The notes beneath the pieces are model-generated. The model worked only from the letters and a program-made list of their open reading frames with translations, searched no databases and was not told where the DNA came from. The translations under genes were made by a program, and so were the position numbers. A DNA stretch of 64,000 nucleotides from Hyalella azteca (taxonomy: Eukaryota > Arthropoda > Malacostraca > Amphipoda > Hyalellidae). This document shows, in pieces, positions 37,401 through 48,019 of this stretch (position 1 is the first letter of the stretch; each line of letters opens with the position of its first letter). Location: NCBI RefSeq assembly GCF_000764305.2, contig NW_025945881.1:545961-609960 (forward strand), read 5' to 3'.

Positions 37401-40400
37401 CTAAAGTTCAGAAATTTTGAGTATATATAAAGCCACCCCAATGTTTTTTTCATGTCCATTTGTTTTGCATATAAAAATATATCTCAAAGAAGTAATAAAA
37501 ATCAAGAATTACATGGAACATACCTTTAACTTTAAGATTAACCATGAGTGCTTGTGGCGGGTGAGACGAGACCTGACACTCGTACTGGCCGGCGTCAGTC
37601 TGCTGGACCCAGCGCAGTGTCAGGATCCAGTCGCTGGCGTCAGGCGCTACCTTCACGGCCACGCGGTCGTCAGACGTGTACACGTGACGGCCTACGGTCA
37701 GCAAGTGGTAGTCTCTTCGTCGCACCCAAGATACCTTAGGAAACAGCAGACATTTTTTTAGCTCTTTTCATTGCTCATTTATGATGTTTATTTAGAACTC
37801 CTTTCTATCATTCTGACTGCATTTTTTTCTTTAAAGGTTATTTTGCTTCTCTTTTATAGTTTTTTCAAGACACCTTAGGAAACAGGAGAAATTTCATTTT
37901 TTCGGAGCTCTTTTCACTTTTCACTGTCAATTTTTGGTGTTTATTTTAGAGCTCTTCTGTAATGTTTTGTATTTCTGCTCTTTCTGACTGTATTTTTTTG
38001 TTGTTCTTCTTCATTGCTTATTTTACTTCTCTTATAGTTTTTTCAGTCAGTTATACTCCTCGTTTTTACTGTTATTTTTTACAATGCGCTCAATACTGTT
38101 CCTTTTTAATCCATTTTTATTTTATTTTTACTGCTCGTCTTTTCATGGTTGGCATTATCTATCGGGGCCAGTGCTATTTTAAATTTTTCAGTGAAGAAAT
38201 ATTAATAATAAATATATAATTATTACTAATACATCAAATCTTACCTCATGCAGTTTCTGTAATATTTATTGATCAATTATTAGTAAATTCTCCTTCTTCC
38301 AACTATAATAGAAAGCTATTTTTCATACGAACAATAATATCTTTTATTGGAGAATTGATACAAACGCAGCTAATGTAAAACAGTTTTACTGTCACTCGGT
38401 GGTATCTTTTTCTCACTATTTTCTTTACCGACACTGTTTTCTTTGCTGAAAAATGTAGAAAAATATTGACTCTCAACAATTTTTCAAGCTAAAAACAAAG
38501 AAAAAACGCATCGCGGAGCGTTATTTCTTTTTCCAGAGACTCACTCGAACGGAGCTTTGAAACGGCAATAACTTCTTGTAATTGCACTCGATATTAACAA
38601 CAAAAACCGAGAATTGTAAGGCTATCACAGAATAACTCATTCTTTTTCTGAACAAATCATGCAGGATAAATGATTAATTTACTATCTATTTCTGTTTAAT
38701 TTGAATTGATTTGATGATAGCGATCGAAGATTCGATTCAGTATGCGGATTCTAAATTTTTTCACGTTGTAATGGGTATTTCTTATTAAAAATTTAGAGCA
38801 AATTCCATCTAATTCCTGTCAATTCAACTTTTTTTATTTTTTCGCCTTAATTTTCAAATTAAAAAAATTCATTTATTCGGACGTAGCAAGAATTCTTGAT
38901 TTTCAACGTCAATTCAGTTAATATAACGAATTAATGATGATCGTCTGAAATCAAATAATTTTTATTAGCACTCTAATTTCACCATGCTTTGCTAAAAAAT
39001 TGTTAAATGCTGAAAGATTATTTAAATTTTATAATATCTGGCTTTAAAACCATAGAATAAGGGTTCCATGGTTTGAAAACCATAGAATAAGGGTTTTCGG
39101 GGTTTTAAAGCCAAACCCATGGTTTTCAATCGGTAACTTTCTTCCCAGGCGTTAACTCTAGCTCACTCACAAAATTGTGTGGGTCACATTGTCCAAATAA
39201 TAACACACACAAGGGCAAATCATAACCAGTACACTCGGGAAGCCCTTTCAAGTTAATAAATAACCATCATGAGCCTACCACGCGAATTAACTTTCTTCAG
39301 GGAATTTCTAGAGTCTCGATAAAATCGCATCGGATTCCAATCAGCGGCCGCGTTCAGAGAATTCGCGAGCGTTAGCAGTTTTGTAGCAGCCTTGTGTTTG
39401 TCTTAGGAAATTAGAGAGGCGTTAGAAAACTGCCGTCGAAGCTTTCTTCAATCCGTCACTGTCCAACTCTGAGTGATCTCAACTACCATGAAGAAGACGT
39501 GAATTAATTATTCTTTTCCTCGAAGGATTTTCTAAGCGCGATATCATTTATTTAACGAAGCTGATATTATTTAGGCTGATGTCATTTAGTTGATAAAGAT
39601 TCGTTCATTAAACTCAGTATCAATTAATGAATTAGATGGTTATTAAGGGGTTTACAAGTGGTAATTAATTGCTTCCAGCGTTTAATGGCATTTACAGAGA
39701 TTGCTGAACAACATTGATAGATTAACTTTAGGTCGATCATCAATATTTACATATACTTGTTATCGACTTGACTGCATAAATTGTTAACAGCACATCAAAG
39801 TGTTTTTAGAGACTATATCCAAACCTCCATTATTGACCGGTTGGGACAGTGAAGAAATTTTAGTTTAGTTTACCCTACACTTATTTTTCAAAAAATTAAT
39901 ATAATCAAATAAGTGCTCAGACTTTTTGCTGCGTTAAGTTTATAATTACCAACGTTTCATGTTAACTCGCAATTGCTACATCGTGTAAATTTAATTGTAA
40001 ACTCAATTCCTTGAAATTTTTGAGCAATTTCGCAAAATTTTTTGCAAGAATCGTTTCTGTAAAAAAAGCATTCAAGTTACATAGTTTTGTCATCCTGTTT
40101 TACGAGCAAATTTGCGTTTGTCTCAAACACATTAGCGACATTTAGCACTGATACAACTATTGGTTTGGCCAAACTAGGTCAGGACAACCCATTCAATGGC
40201 AAAAAAATTATCTAGGGCGATTAGGACAGAGTTTCATTCATTCCTCTGAGTAGTCATATTGCGTATAATTACAATTGAGCGAAAATTGTGCAGAGTTAGC
40301 AGATATCCCTACACCAACTATGCAAATTTGAGAAAACAATTCCAATGAAACTTTGTACTGCTCACTGACCCTCGAACGAGCTTTGTTTAAACTTTGTCTT

Positions 40401-43400
40401 TATCCAGGACATCGGAAAACAAAACAACATCAATTTAAATTCTAAGCTGCAGTCTAATAACTTCTCGATACTAATAGTTGATTGAGAGGTCAACTTATTT
40501 TAAAGTTGGCACGCCACCGCAATGCTGATAAAAAATTTAAATAGATAATAATTTTTTGTTTACACACAATCGCGATACTAATAAAAAATAAATGGACTAA
40601 CTAAATACTAATCATAACGGTCAATAAAAATTACTGTTAAATCTGTGGAAAAATTAAGCAACTGATCATTGCTTCTAATAAAGAGGCCCAATCATAGTGG
40701 TAATTAATAAAAGGTAAATTAATTTATTGTGGTAAATTAAAGACTCTTATTCTTGTGGTTAATTGAAAGTTTTCATCACTGCATGTGGTTGATCAAAAGT
40801 AGTTATCGCTGTGGTTAATTAAAAGTACGAATTACCGTGGTTAATTAAAAGTACTAATCACTGTGGCTAATTAAAAATACTAATTTGGTTGAGATTAATT
40901 AAAGTAACTAACCATCTTGGTTAATTTAAAAACGAATCATTGTGGTTAATTAGAAGGTCTATCCACTGCGGTTAACTAAAGTAATAAAAGTAAATATTCC
41001 TTGTGATTCATTAAAAGGACTAATCATTGCGGTTAATTAGAAGGTCTATACACTGCGGTTAACTAAAGTAATAAAAGTAATTATTCCTGATGAATCATTA
41101 AAAGTACTAATCATTGTGACTGATATAAAAGTACTAATCATTGTGGTTAATGCAAATAACTGACCATGCCCTCAGCCAGGGCGCCGGTGAGGGTACAGTG
41201 TAGCTGGGCGGTGGCCCCGACCTGTGCCTCANACCATGCCCTCAGCCAGGGCGCCGGTGAGGGTACAGTGTAGCTGCGCAGTGGCCCCGACCTGTGCCTC
41301 AACCTCGGTGTGGTTGCCCTGCAGGAACAAGCGGTACTGCGAGTCGTTGGTCCGAGCCTGACCTGTGAACCTGCTACCCATGAGCAGGCTGTTGGGGCCT
41401 GGGGCTCCGTTCACGGCCATGCCTGAGATATGGTGGTGAAAAAGTAGTATTTCAATAGATTATTTGGGATATTTTTGGTAAACAAAGACAAATTAAATCC
41501 ATTACTTATATTTACCAGCACCAAGCGAATGCTGATGATGTATGGTGATGAAAAAGTATTATTTCAATAGAATCTTTGAGATATTTATGATAAACAAAGA
41601 CAAATTAAATCCATTACTTATATTTCCCAGCACGTACCAAGCGAATGCTGATGAGATATGGTGGTGAAAAAGTAATATTTCGATAGATTCTTTGAGATAT
41701 TTTTGGTGAAAACAGATAATTTAAATCCATTCATTTTATTTTTTGGCATCAACGGAATGCTGAAGAATTAAAATTGAAAACTAAGCTTTACATTTTCTGA
41801 GTAAATCATTATATCTTTGAACTACTGCGGCTCGTGACATTATCTGCCAAAAGTTTATATTTTGGGATAAATTGCATGATTTTTACGTAGGAATATAATG
41901 TCTAAGACGATATCTTGGCAAAAAGTTTAATATTTTAGATAAATCGAACAATTGTCCCTGGGCCATATAAAGATATTAATTTTGTTAAGAGAAGTAGAAA
42001 GGCTCTTGATATTATATGACAATAAAAAACGTCTGTTTTGAAGCCATTGCAACACTGCTGAAAATCATGTGAGACGTGTAATCAGTAATTCTAGTGCAGA
42101 AAAAAGTGAAATTGAAGATTAACTTCAATCGCTAATAAATTATCGTATTGATGAAAATTATTATCACAATAGTATTATCAATTTATCCAAACGAATCATA
42201 ATAAATAACCGTCTGAGTAACCGTCTGAACGTTAAAATCAGGACAGCTCCTATTGATTTCATAATTCGAAGCATTCATTACCAACAGAAAATTTCCAGTT
42301 TAATTACAGTTTCTAACATCGCCAATCATTTTCTTTTCATCAAAAAATAACCTAATCTGCTCAGCGACCAGTATAATTGAGCGTCCCGGCAGCCATTGCC
42401 TCAGCAGCAATCAAGTTTTTGCCTTGATTTTGACAACTTTTCATCCAATATTCTTTTTAATGAATATCTTTTTTTACTTGTAACCCTGCAATCTCATCAC
42501 AAAGCTCAACTCAAGCAGGTTAGCCAAAATTTGAAATTAGTTTTTTACGAAATCTGTGCCTTTATTTTCGGCTCAAACTCAATATTCGAGGCTTTGTAAC
42601 GTGTTATCAACCTATTCTTACACACAAGTAAATAGGTATTTTCATACGAGGACGTGTACTTTAGTTTATCCAGAGACTTCGTTCCCTAATTTTAAACAAA
42701 AGCGTGTTAAAGAATTTTGAACCTAGTCTTCAATATTGTAGTATACAGGTTAACACACTTAGACGTGGCATTCTACATTGTAATAAGGGCGTTCATTTCA
42801 TATAATATTCATTTCGTTAATTTCATCCTATAAAACATCATGAAAGGCAGCATGAAGAACCAATTGTTTTTAAATTATTATTTAAAAAATTTTATCCACA
42901 AATATTCACTTTAGTAGTCTGGATCACAGCCATTAAATTGTAGTGCTCAATAATGTATCAAAATTACCAGCGAACATTAAATATAATATTACTAAAAACT
43001 AATACCAATTTATCACAATCGCCGAAACTTCATTCATTTCTGAGCACCAAAATTTAGGCATAATTTTATAGTTTAGGTTCTGATTTATTATAACGTGCGT
43101 ATCATAAATTAAACCTTATAGGCGTAACTTTTTGGGACATTAAAATCAAATTTCTCAATTATTTGTTTCAGAGCGCAAGGCCCGAGTGATTAATCCGTAC
43201 GAATTTCTCTAAATCATATTTTTCATATCTCTGCGTATTATTAATCCACTAAAAACAATTAGTTTCCTTATCTATTTTGTGGGACCAAAGAGAGTTGAAT
43301 GTAATACAAATTTCAAACAAGTACAGACAAAAATACAAGCAAAAAAGTGCCCGTTTTGCTTATTCACCCTGACTAATCCCCCTACAATGCCAGCAATAAC

Positions 43401-45671
43401 CGTATTTTCACGATCGATTGTAATTTATCGCCCATAAAGACCACGTTACACCGCCGGTGCACCGACCACGCCAATTACCGATGTTCTTTTTTGCCTTATT
43501 TAACATGTGTAGCAACGCGAAGTTCGCGCTTAGACAAGACGTTATCCAAATTATGATGCATCTTATACCATTGTGAGGGCCATTCTAACGCATTTTGTTG
43601 CGGCAAAAGTGCGTATCAGTGTTTCGGGCCGAAAGTGTGTCACTATTTAGACAACACATGACACGTTCACTTTTCTGACCGGACGCGTGCCAGCAAAGCT
43701 CGACCAAAGTCTTGTTTACCGCCCCCGAGGTCGACCCGCTTAGTTGACTGCGTGACTATGGCGTCACGCAATGCAGTCATCGCTTCCAATGTGACGCCGG
43801 ACTGCGCATAAACTGCCCGTAAGCTCGTCGTGATGTGGAACTACGCTGGGACGTGACCATGAGGGCGACCTGGATTATTGACCCAGTTTGTGGAGAAAGT
43901 TTGTGGATCCAGTGTGTGGACCAAGATCGTGGACCCAGTTTGTGGACCCAGTGAGTGGACCAAGATCGAGTACCTAGTTTGTGGACCCAGTGAGTGGGCT
44001 TAGTTTGTGGCCTAAGTCATGATCTGTTAGAAAATATAACAAGTTTAAGGACCAAGTTTTTAGACCTAGTTCCTGAACCCGGAGTTTTGACCCGATTCAT
44101 TGTTCGTAAACCCAGTTTATGGACCTAATTTGCTGACCTAGTTTCTGAATATGAATGGTGCCGTTAGGATCACATGTTTGTAGACTTGAGTATTATTTTT
44201 ATATTGAACGAATATGAGAGCTCTGACAGCGAGATTTTAACTTGCTATATTATCAGCTTCAAATATACCGAAAAAGCCTATAATTTATGATACGCACGTT
44301 ATAATAAATCAGAACCTTTTGTGAATTTGAAGTCAAGTTCGCTCGCATAGTTTAGTACTCTCTAAAATTAATGACCCCTATTTAACTGTTGTTGATTTCA
44401 AATTTCATTTGTTGTGGTTCGAGAATAAAATTCTTATTAGCAAAATTCAGCATTTGATTTCTACATATTCCTAGTGTTTATTGACGGATTTCAAAACGTA
44501 GTTTTCGAAACTTATCATCACATGCTTGTAGAGAACTTAATGTTCTTCCTCATTTTATTCGAGTTTCTTTCCTTCCATCCTCATTAGTTTGCAGCTTCAG
44601 TTCGCTATTTCTCATCAACTATTTGAACAAAAACTAGTATCGGAATTAAAGTGATCATTTTACTGTCACTTCGACTGTCAGTGTAGTATGAACACAGAGC
44701 AGCTACATTCACGAATGTTATTTTATCATTTGTTTATTCGCTTCCTTTACTTTGTTGCGTTGTTTCAGCGTTACATGGATAGCTACTACTCTGCATATAC
44801 TTTGCATTCCAATTAATATTTCCTGCAATGGTTCGCATTAAAATTTCCTCAGAAAAAAATCAATTTATAGCCTCACATTTGTAATCCTTTAAATGTTGTC
44901 GCAAAACTGAAGTCTGATAGAATATTGAGTGTATAGTTTTTCACATCTTAAGAGCGTGCCTTGTCACGCTAACAAGATAAGAGACCCCCGGTGAAATACA
45001 AAGCGGGTAAAACGGCACTCACGCGATCCTTGCATCAAATGAAATTTCTTTAGGAACAATTTTTATCTGAAAAAATGCAAGCAATATTGTTTTCAATCGG
45101 TCCGATATACTTCTTGATTGCAATAGTCTAAACTCTTGCGCTTCAAGTCTGGCAAAATCAATTGTATTCGCAAGATAAAATTGCAAATTGTATCTTCAGT
45201 TAATTGTTCAATCTCTAACGATTTATTTGAGAACTTCGCGATAATTTATATTTCACTAAATATTTTACTGAGTTCAACAGGTTATTTTTTTCAAATTTTT
45301 GATTCACGGAGGTTCAATGTAATTTGAATCAAAACGATTTTTCCAGGATTAAGTTTCTGAAAGGAAACGCTCTAAAAAGTCGAATAATTTTTTATCGAGA
45401 CAAAATTTAGTTTATAATATACCATCATTATACCCTCATCGGTTAATACTAAATACCAGTGGACATTCATTAATTTATCATAACAGGCTGACATATTGCC
45501 GATGAAAGGTTGCCCATAAACTTATGAATTATTATGAACCTGTCATATATAGTTATATTGAACGTATGAGCAACGAACTAGAGACTCACCTTTGCATTGG
45601 ACCAGCAGAAGCCACCGTAAGAAGAGCAGCAGTCGCACCCACGTCAGCGAAGTGTGTTTGTATAAAACCAT
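33920..45671 (-). CDS. dpr: Dpr-family two-Ig-domain cell-surface protein, six coding exons
   Basis: Coding segments in transcript order are 45671-45590, 41422-41235 (after removing the overlap at the N), 37734-37524, 37165-37021, 35584-35445 and 34434-33920. Intron phases are 1, 0, 1, 2, 1 and every junction keeps frame, giving 426 aa by my count. Seen: a signal peptide, an Ig1 with Cys in the LHC motif, Trp in VSWVRRRD and DAGQYEC, then an Ig2 with SLRLVCVL, YVFWF, MINYD and DEGNYRC, followed by ASVTVHV and a linker to a transmembrane helix. The motifs RRRDYHLLTVG, YTSDDR, EAWAVIKGE and MINYD are hallmarks of Dpr proteins. Known of the family: Dpr Ig1 binds the Ig1 of DIP proteins and helps specify synaptic partners. 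Which Dpr paralogue this is cannot be told without a tree. A 5' UTR exon may exist upstream but is not visible. Confidence 0.88.
34435..35444 (-). other. dpr intron 5
   Basis: A GT-AG intron of 1010 bp. It holds scattered A/T runs and nothing I recognise. A minus-strand stretch at about 34640-34670 resembles a tRNA B box (GGGTTCAAATTT), but no A box is visible. Confidence 0.75.
35445..35584 (-). CDS. dpr: dpr exon 5: second half of Ig2
   Basis: After an acceptor ending ATGCAG, A completes ACA (Thr) and the frame continues EAGVTVETLKGSSILSVSS, VTKRDEGNYRCVASNTSPAS, VTVHVVQ. It has the D-x-G-x-Y-x-C motif of strand F and an NTS sequon. The exon ends CAGA before GTGAGC (35444-35439). That donor is preferred over reading on to a stop at 35430-35428, because splicing to exon 6 recreates the conserved post-Ig2 segment (VVQKENPAGLQ, like the family's GEHPAAMQ). 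The acceptor lacks a clear pyrimidine tract; the sequence before it belongs to a minisatellite. Confidence 0.87.
35590..36522. repeat. minisatellite array filling most of dpr intron 4
   Basis: Irregular units of about 33 bp share GGCATCACACTTTGCCAAGA and AACAAATGTG. The array starts at the acceptor of exon 5 and fades toward 36.5 kb. Two longer segments are repeated inside it: about 90 bp at 35985-36075 and again at 36277-36370, and about 95 bp at 36182-36276 and again at 36428-36522. Plus-strand reading frames across the array are repeat-derived. Confidence 0.9.
36523..37020 (-). other. remainder of dpr intron 4
   Basis: AT-rich, non-repetitive sequence leading to the exon-4 duplicate at 36933-37012. 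Nothing else is recognised. The whole intron runs 35585-37020 (1436 bp). Confidence 0.6.
36933..37012 (-). pseudogene. decayed 80-bp tandem copy of the 3' end of dpr exon 4
   Basis: The stretch matches 37013-37092 at an offset of 80 bp. It includes a near-identical run over GACGGCGGCTCAG and ATGTCTTTAAG. Read on the minus strand it still encodes LKDITEPPS.VF.FRENR, but the core Trp codon TGG has become TCG and the donor GTAAGT has become CTAAGT. The unit is not a multiple of three and has no acceptor, so it is an intronic remnant. Confidence 0.75.
37021..37165 (-). CDS. dpr: dpr exon 4: first half of Ig2
   Basis: The acceptor CCCTGCCCTGCAG precedes AG, which completes a Glu codon with the G of exon 3. 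The residues then run AWAVIKGESERYIHSGSS, LRLVCVLKDITEPPSYVFWF and REDRMINYD. The Cys of strand B and the Trp of strand C are both present. The donor is GTAAGT (37020-37015), and two bases (AC) are carried into exon 5. Just beyond the donor lies a decayed copy of the exon's 3' 71 nt (see 36933-37012). Intron 3 upstream is only 358 bp. Confidence 0.9.
37166..37523 (-). other. dpr intron 3
   Basis: A short 358-bp GT-AG intron of AT-rich unique sequence with a good 3' pyrimidine tract. No further feature is seen. Confidence 0.8.
37524..37734 (-). CDS. dpr: dpr exon 3: rest of Ig1
   Basis: A pyrimidine-rich acceptor ending CCTAAG precedes GTA TCT TGG (VSW). The 211-nt exon encodes 70 residues plus one base. 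It carries the core Trp, the Dpr signature RRRDYHLLTVG, YTSDDR, the DWILTLRWVQ strand and DAGQYECQVSSHP with the second Ig1 Cys, then the G strand VNLKVK. The donor is GTATGT at 37523-37518. In characterised Dpr proteins this stretch makes much of the Ig1 face that contacts DIP partners. The conserved spacing and motifs make this the most secure exon. Confidence 0.93.
39040..39112. repeat. inverted repeat enclosing two direct repeats
   Basis: Arms GGCTTTAAAACC and GGTTTTAAAGCC are perfect 12-bp complements (39040-39051 and 39101-39112). Between them the phrase ACCATAGAATAAGGGTT occurs twice, 30 bp apart. Confidence 0.8.
40131..40243 (+). repeat. dispersed repeat family B, copy 2 (most diverged)
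   Basis: AGCACTGATACAAC, then GGCCAAACTAGGTCAGGA, CAATGGCAAAAA and GATTAGGACAGAGTTTCA follow the order of the other two copies. It lies in dpr intron 2. Confidence 0.5.
40690..41150. repeat. irregular 26-bp minisatellite ending beside the dpr exon 2 donor
   Basis: About 17 diverged units share GTGGTTAATTAAAAGTACT and AATCATT. The array ends within about 15 bp of the exon 2 splice donor at 41164. Confidence 0.85.
41163..41301. repeat. 69-bp duplication around a single N (assembly joint in dpr exon 2)
   Basis: 41163-41231 and 41233-41301 are the same 69 bases except for two substitutions (41207 G versus 41277 C, and 41210 G versus 41280 A). On the coding strand these are ACC/ACT and GCC/GCG, both silent. 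Together with the N at 41232 the extra 70 bp would break the frame. It is best read as two contig ends that overlap and were not merged. Confidence 0.85.
41235..41422 (-). CDS. dpr: dpr exon 2: N-terminal region and first strands of Ig1
   Basis: The acceptor ATATCTCAG precedes 41422. The exon adds 62 codons: a polar leader rich in Gly, Pro, Asn and Ser, two N-glycosylation sequons (NDS and NHT), then EVEAQVGATAQLHC, the A to B strands of Ig1 with its first Cys. It ends at ATG with donor GTCAGT. The donor is read from the other copy of a 69-bp duplication separated by the single N at 41232, because the copy next to the N is cut after GT. Read literally through the N, the frame meets a stop at once, so the annotated exon must leave out one copy. 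The acceptor tract is poor in pyrimidines. Confidence 0.8.
41424..41760. repeat. three tandem units of about 112 bp at the 5' edge of dpr exon 2
   Basis: Units begin near 41424, 41536 and 41651 and share GATATGGTGGTGAAAAAGTA and AAATCCATTACTTATATTT, with GCGAATGCTGATG in the first two. The last unit is more diverged. The array begins at the exon 2 acceptor, inside intron 1. Confidence 0.85.
41761..43074 (-). other. dpr intron 1, proximal part
   Basis: AT-rich sequence without a recognisable feature. The full intron runs 41423-45589 (about 4.2 kb). Confidence 0.6.
43628..43685 (+). repeat. dispersed repeat family C, copy 2 (partial)
   Basis: GCCGAAAGTGTGTCACTATT, then TAGACAACACATGA and CGTTCACTTTTCTGA parallel the other two copies. 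It lies inside the inverted-end element in dpr intron 1. Confidence 0.5.
43870..44150. repeat. degenerate short-unit array (GTGGACCCAGTTT)
   Basis: Repeated variants of TTTGTGGACCCAGT, GTGGACCAAGATCG and GACCTAGTTT at irregular spacing. It lies inside the inverted-end element in dpr intron 1. Confidence 0.7.
44318..45589 (-). other. dpr intron 1, distal part
   Basis: AT-rich unique sequence between the inverted-end element and the signal-peptide exon. No coding or repeat feature is recognised. Confidence 0.6.
45590..45671 (-). CDS. dpr: dpr exon 1: start codon and signal peptide
   Basis: The ATG at 45671-45669 opens 27 codons. A basic and polar start (MVLYKHTSLTWVR) is followed by a leucine-rich hydrophobic core (LLLFLRWLLLVQC), which is a good secretory signal peptide. 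The exon ends with a single G at 45590, followed by the consensus donor GTGAGT (45589-45584). That G joins GC from exon 2 to make a glycine codon. The start is chosen because it is the only ATG placing a signal peptide in frame with the Ig exon. No promoter motif is evident upstream. Confidence 0.82.
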
Positions 45672-48019
45672 TTTTTCCAGTCACTCGTTAATCCGCAAAG
45701 AAGCTTTCGATGGCCACGCAGAGCGCTAAAATTTTCAAGAGTCTGATTTACAATCGATTTTTTTAAATGAGCACTAAGAAAGGAACTAGAGAAGAATGAA
45801 CGTTCATTTTCGGTTGTAGCATAAACGCCAACAAAAGAATTTACATTTTATTTCAACTCTCCTCGTAGTTTATATTTTAATATATACATTAAAGCCCCTT
45901 TGAGAAATTAACAACATGCTCTCTCTGGCTGTACTAGTATTCAATTTCGATCACCTTAATTATTTTGTAACTCATAATCATCTGAAAAAGAGTAAAATTA
46001 TGATGTTAAAAAGTTCATACGAATTCGTACGCATTAAACCCAACCATTTGCCTAGTATTTTCAAAAATTTTGTTTCATTACAAAATATTTCCTTCCCCAT
46101 CAAATTTTCATCTTTAATGTACTTACGGCGAACAAGATTGTTACAATCCCTAAAACTTGTATTCATACTCGTATGAAACGGCAGACATTTTCAGACAAAT
46201 TTGTCACGTAAGACTAATATCTTTTGGTAATATTATAAAACACGGCGTTCGGCAAGCAAAACATCTCAGGAATTTATCAATAGCGCTGACTTCAACACTA
46301 ACAAATATGAATAGGAGTTCCGCATTAAAACTAACACATAAGACTAAACATTTAGCTTTACTACTGGCACGTAAAATTTGAAATTAAACATTAAAACTAA
46401 TACTAGAATTTTTTCGTGTTCTCTTACACTAACATTGAGAACTTAGCTCCAATGCAAATGTTAACATTTGTAATTTACACCAAAAATTTTGCCGTAACAC
46501 TAACGCTTAGAATTTAACGAATTCTAGATACTAGAATTAGTAGGAATTATGCGTTAAGAATAATTCAAATTTTGATGACTTTGTTTCAAGAATAACACTA
46601 ATTACCGGAATTTAACGTTCACACTAACTCTTAAATGTAGATATTAATCGTTTACACCAACACTCAAAATTTAGCGTAACCATGCAACGCTTCATATGGC
46701 TTGTGAAACAATCTGAGACAAAATCAATGAAGGCTCCAGAATTCTAGCGCAGAGCACTTCACGTATCAGATAGCCCTTCCTCCGTCTTCGGGTCGATCAT
46801 GAGTGGAACCACAATATTTATTAACGTAAATCGATAAAACCCAGTCAGCTGTCACCACATCCATCACAGTGAATGTCATGCTGGAATATTAGCACTTTTC
46901 ACGCACGTGGTAATTGCAGTCTAAGCTTTCCAGTAACAAGACAAAGTATGTCTCAAGAAACAATGTTTATTTGTACAACATGTTTTCTTTCTAAAACAGG
47001 TGGCGTTTTTACAGATTTACCAAATTAATTTAATATGCTGAATTTAATTTTTGTAGCACTGATTATCAATTAATGAGGGTAATTATAACACGCTTCAAAT
47101 TAAATTCGAAGTAAAATTAATTTTAAACAAGTTGGTTGATCCCGTTGACCGCAAGAGCTGGTTTTAATTTTATTATTTAATTTAAGATTATTCCCACATA
47201 TTTCCCCTACAAAATAAGGAATAAAAAAACTTGACTTTTTCAGCATTCCCGAGCATGAGTCTGGAATCTAAAAATTGATATTCGTGCTAATAAGGAGCGC
47301 GTTTGCAAATTGTTTGACAAGAGTGATTGCGGTTCTACGAGCATGATTGAGAAAATAACTGAAGAAAAGAGTTCGTGATTTACAGCTACCATGATTTACG
47401 GCAGTGTTCTCAATGATGAGAGAATCACAAATGCACACGAAAGCAATTACTACCAGCAGGGAATGACCATCAAACAATTATCATTAAGTTTTATATGACC
47501 AAAAATTCCATTTATGGACTTCTATATATTGAAAATGCATATCGCTGTAGAACTTAACATTATTATTCCCACATACACTATACGTGCATTGTCAACGTGA
47601 AAAATATCGTAATAAATTCTCTACACGTGTCTTTTTCCAACGATCAATGCTAGGAGACTACACTGTTAAAATATTCAGCGATATTTTTTTGTCTTCGTCA
47701 GATATTAATGACGTTCCAATGTATAAGACATCTGTGTTTTCTTCTCGGCAATTTGATAAGAAAATATATGTCATCAAAATATCGGTCAATCTATCTTGGA
47801 TTCATTTGGGCAGGGCAACTATTAACTATTTCTCAATATTGATTTTCTTCGTATAAATAAATAAAACAACAATACAAGTTCAAGTAACCCCTAATGGGGA
47901 TAAAATGAATTCTTCGTACAATCTCATTAAAACTTTAATGCATCAATTCAGCATCTGGGGGAGAATTGTAAACTTTCTTATAAGCTGAGGCAAGAGACGC
48001 TTGCCTGCCGCTAATACCG
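45672..48019. other. region upstream of the dpr start codon
   Basis: No promoter element or upstream exon can be identified by eye. At 46200-46700 phrases such as ACACTAAC and GAATTTAGC or GAATTTAAC recur loosely, perhaps an old array. No other gene is seen. Confidence 0.5.

Larger units (their letters stand above)
37735..40690 (-). other. dpr intron 2, unique portion
   Basis: The first few hundred bases from 37740 are T-rich on the plus strand. The rest is ordinary AT-rich DNA apart from the hairpin at 39040-39112 and a diverged family-B repeat copy near 40131-40243. No coding signal is seen. Confidence 0.6.
43075..44317. mobile_element. candidate non-autonomous DNA transposon with 36-bp inverted ends
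   Basis: 43075-43110 and 44282-44317 are perfect 36-bp inverted complements, starting AGGTTCTGATTTATTATAAC and ending in the reverse complement. A further short match (ATAGGC) follows inward after a small gap. The 1.24 kb between them is richer in GC than the rest of the intron and holds a family-C repeat copy (43628-43685) and a short array of GTGGACCCAGTTT-like units (about 43870-44150). No reading frame of useful length is present, so if it is an element it carries no transposase. A clear target-site duplication is not visible; TTT on both sides is the only hint. Confidence 0.5.

Noticed and set aside
41229..41420. Treating the 63-codon frame ending at the N as a complete small gene
   Set aside because: It is exon 2 of the dpr gene. 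The upstream acceptor and downstream exons join it in frame, and its apparent end is the assembly joint.
46200..46700. Loose recurrence of ACACTAAC and GAATTTAGC phrases
   Set aside because: Spacing and sequence are too irregular to call a tandem array with confidence.
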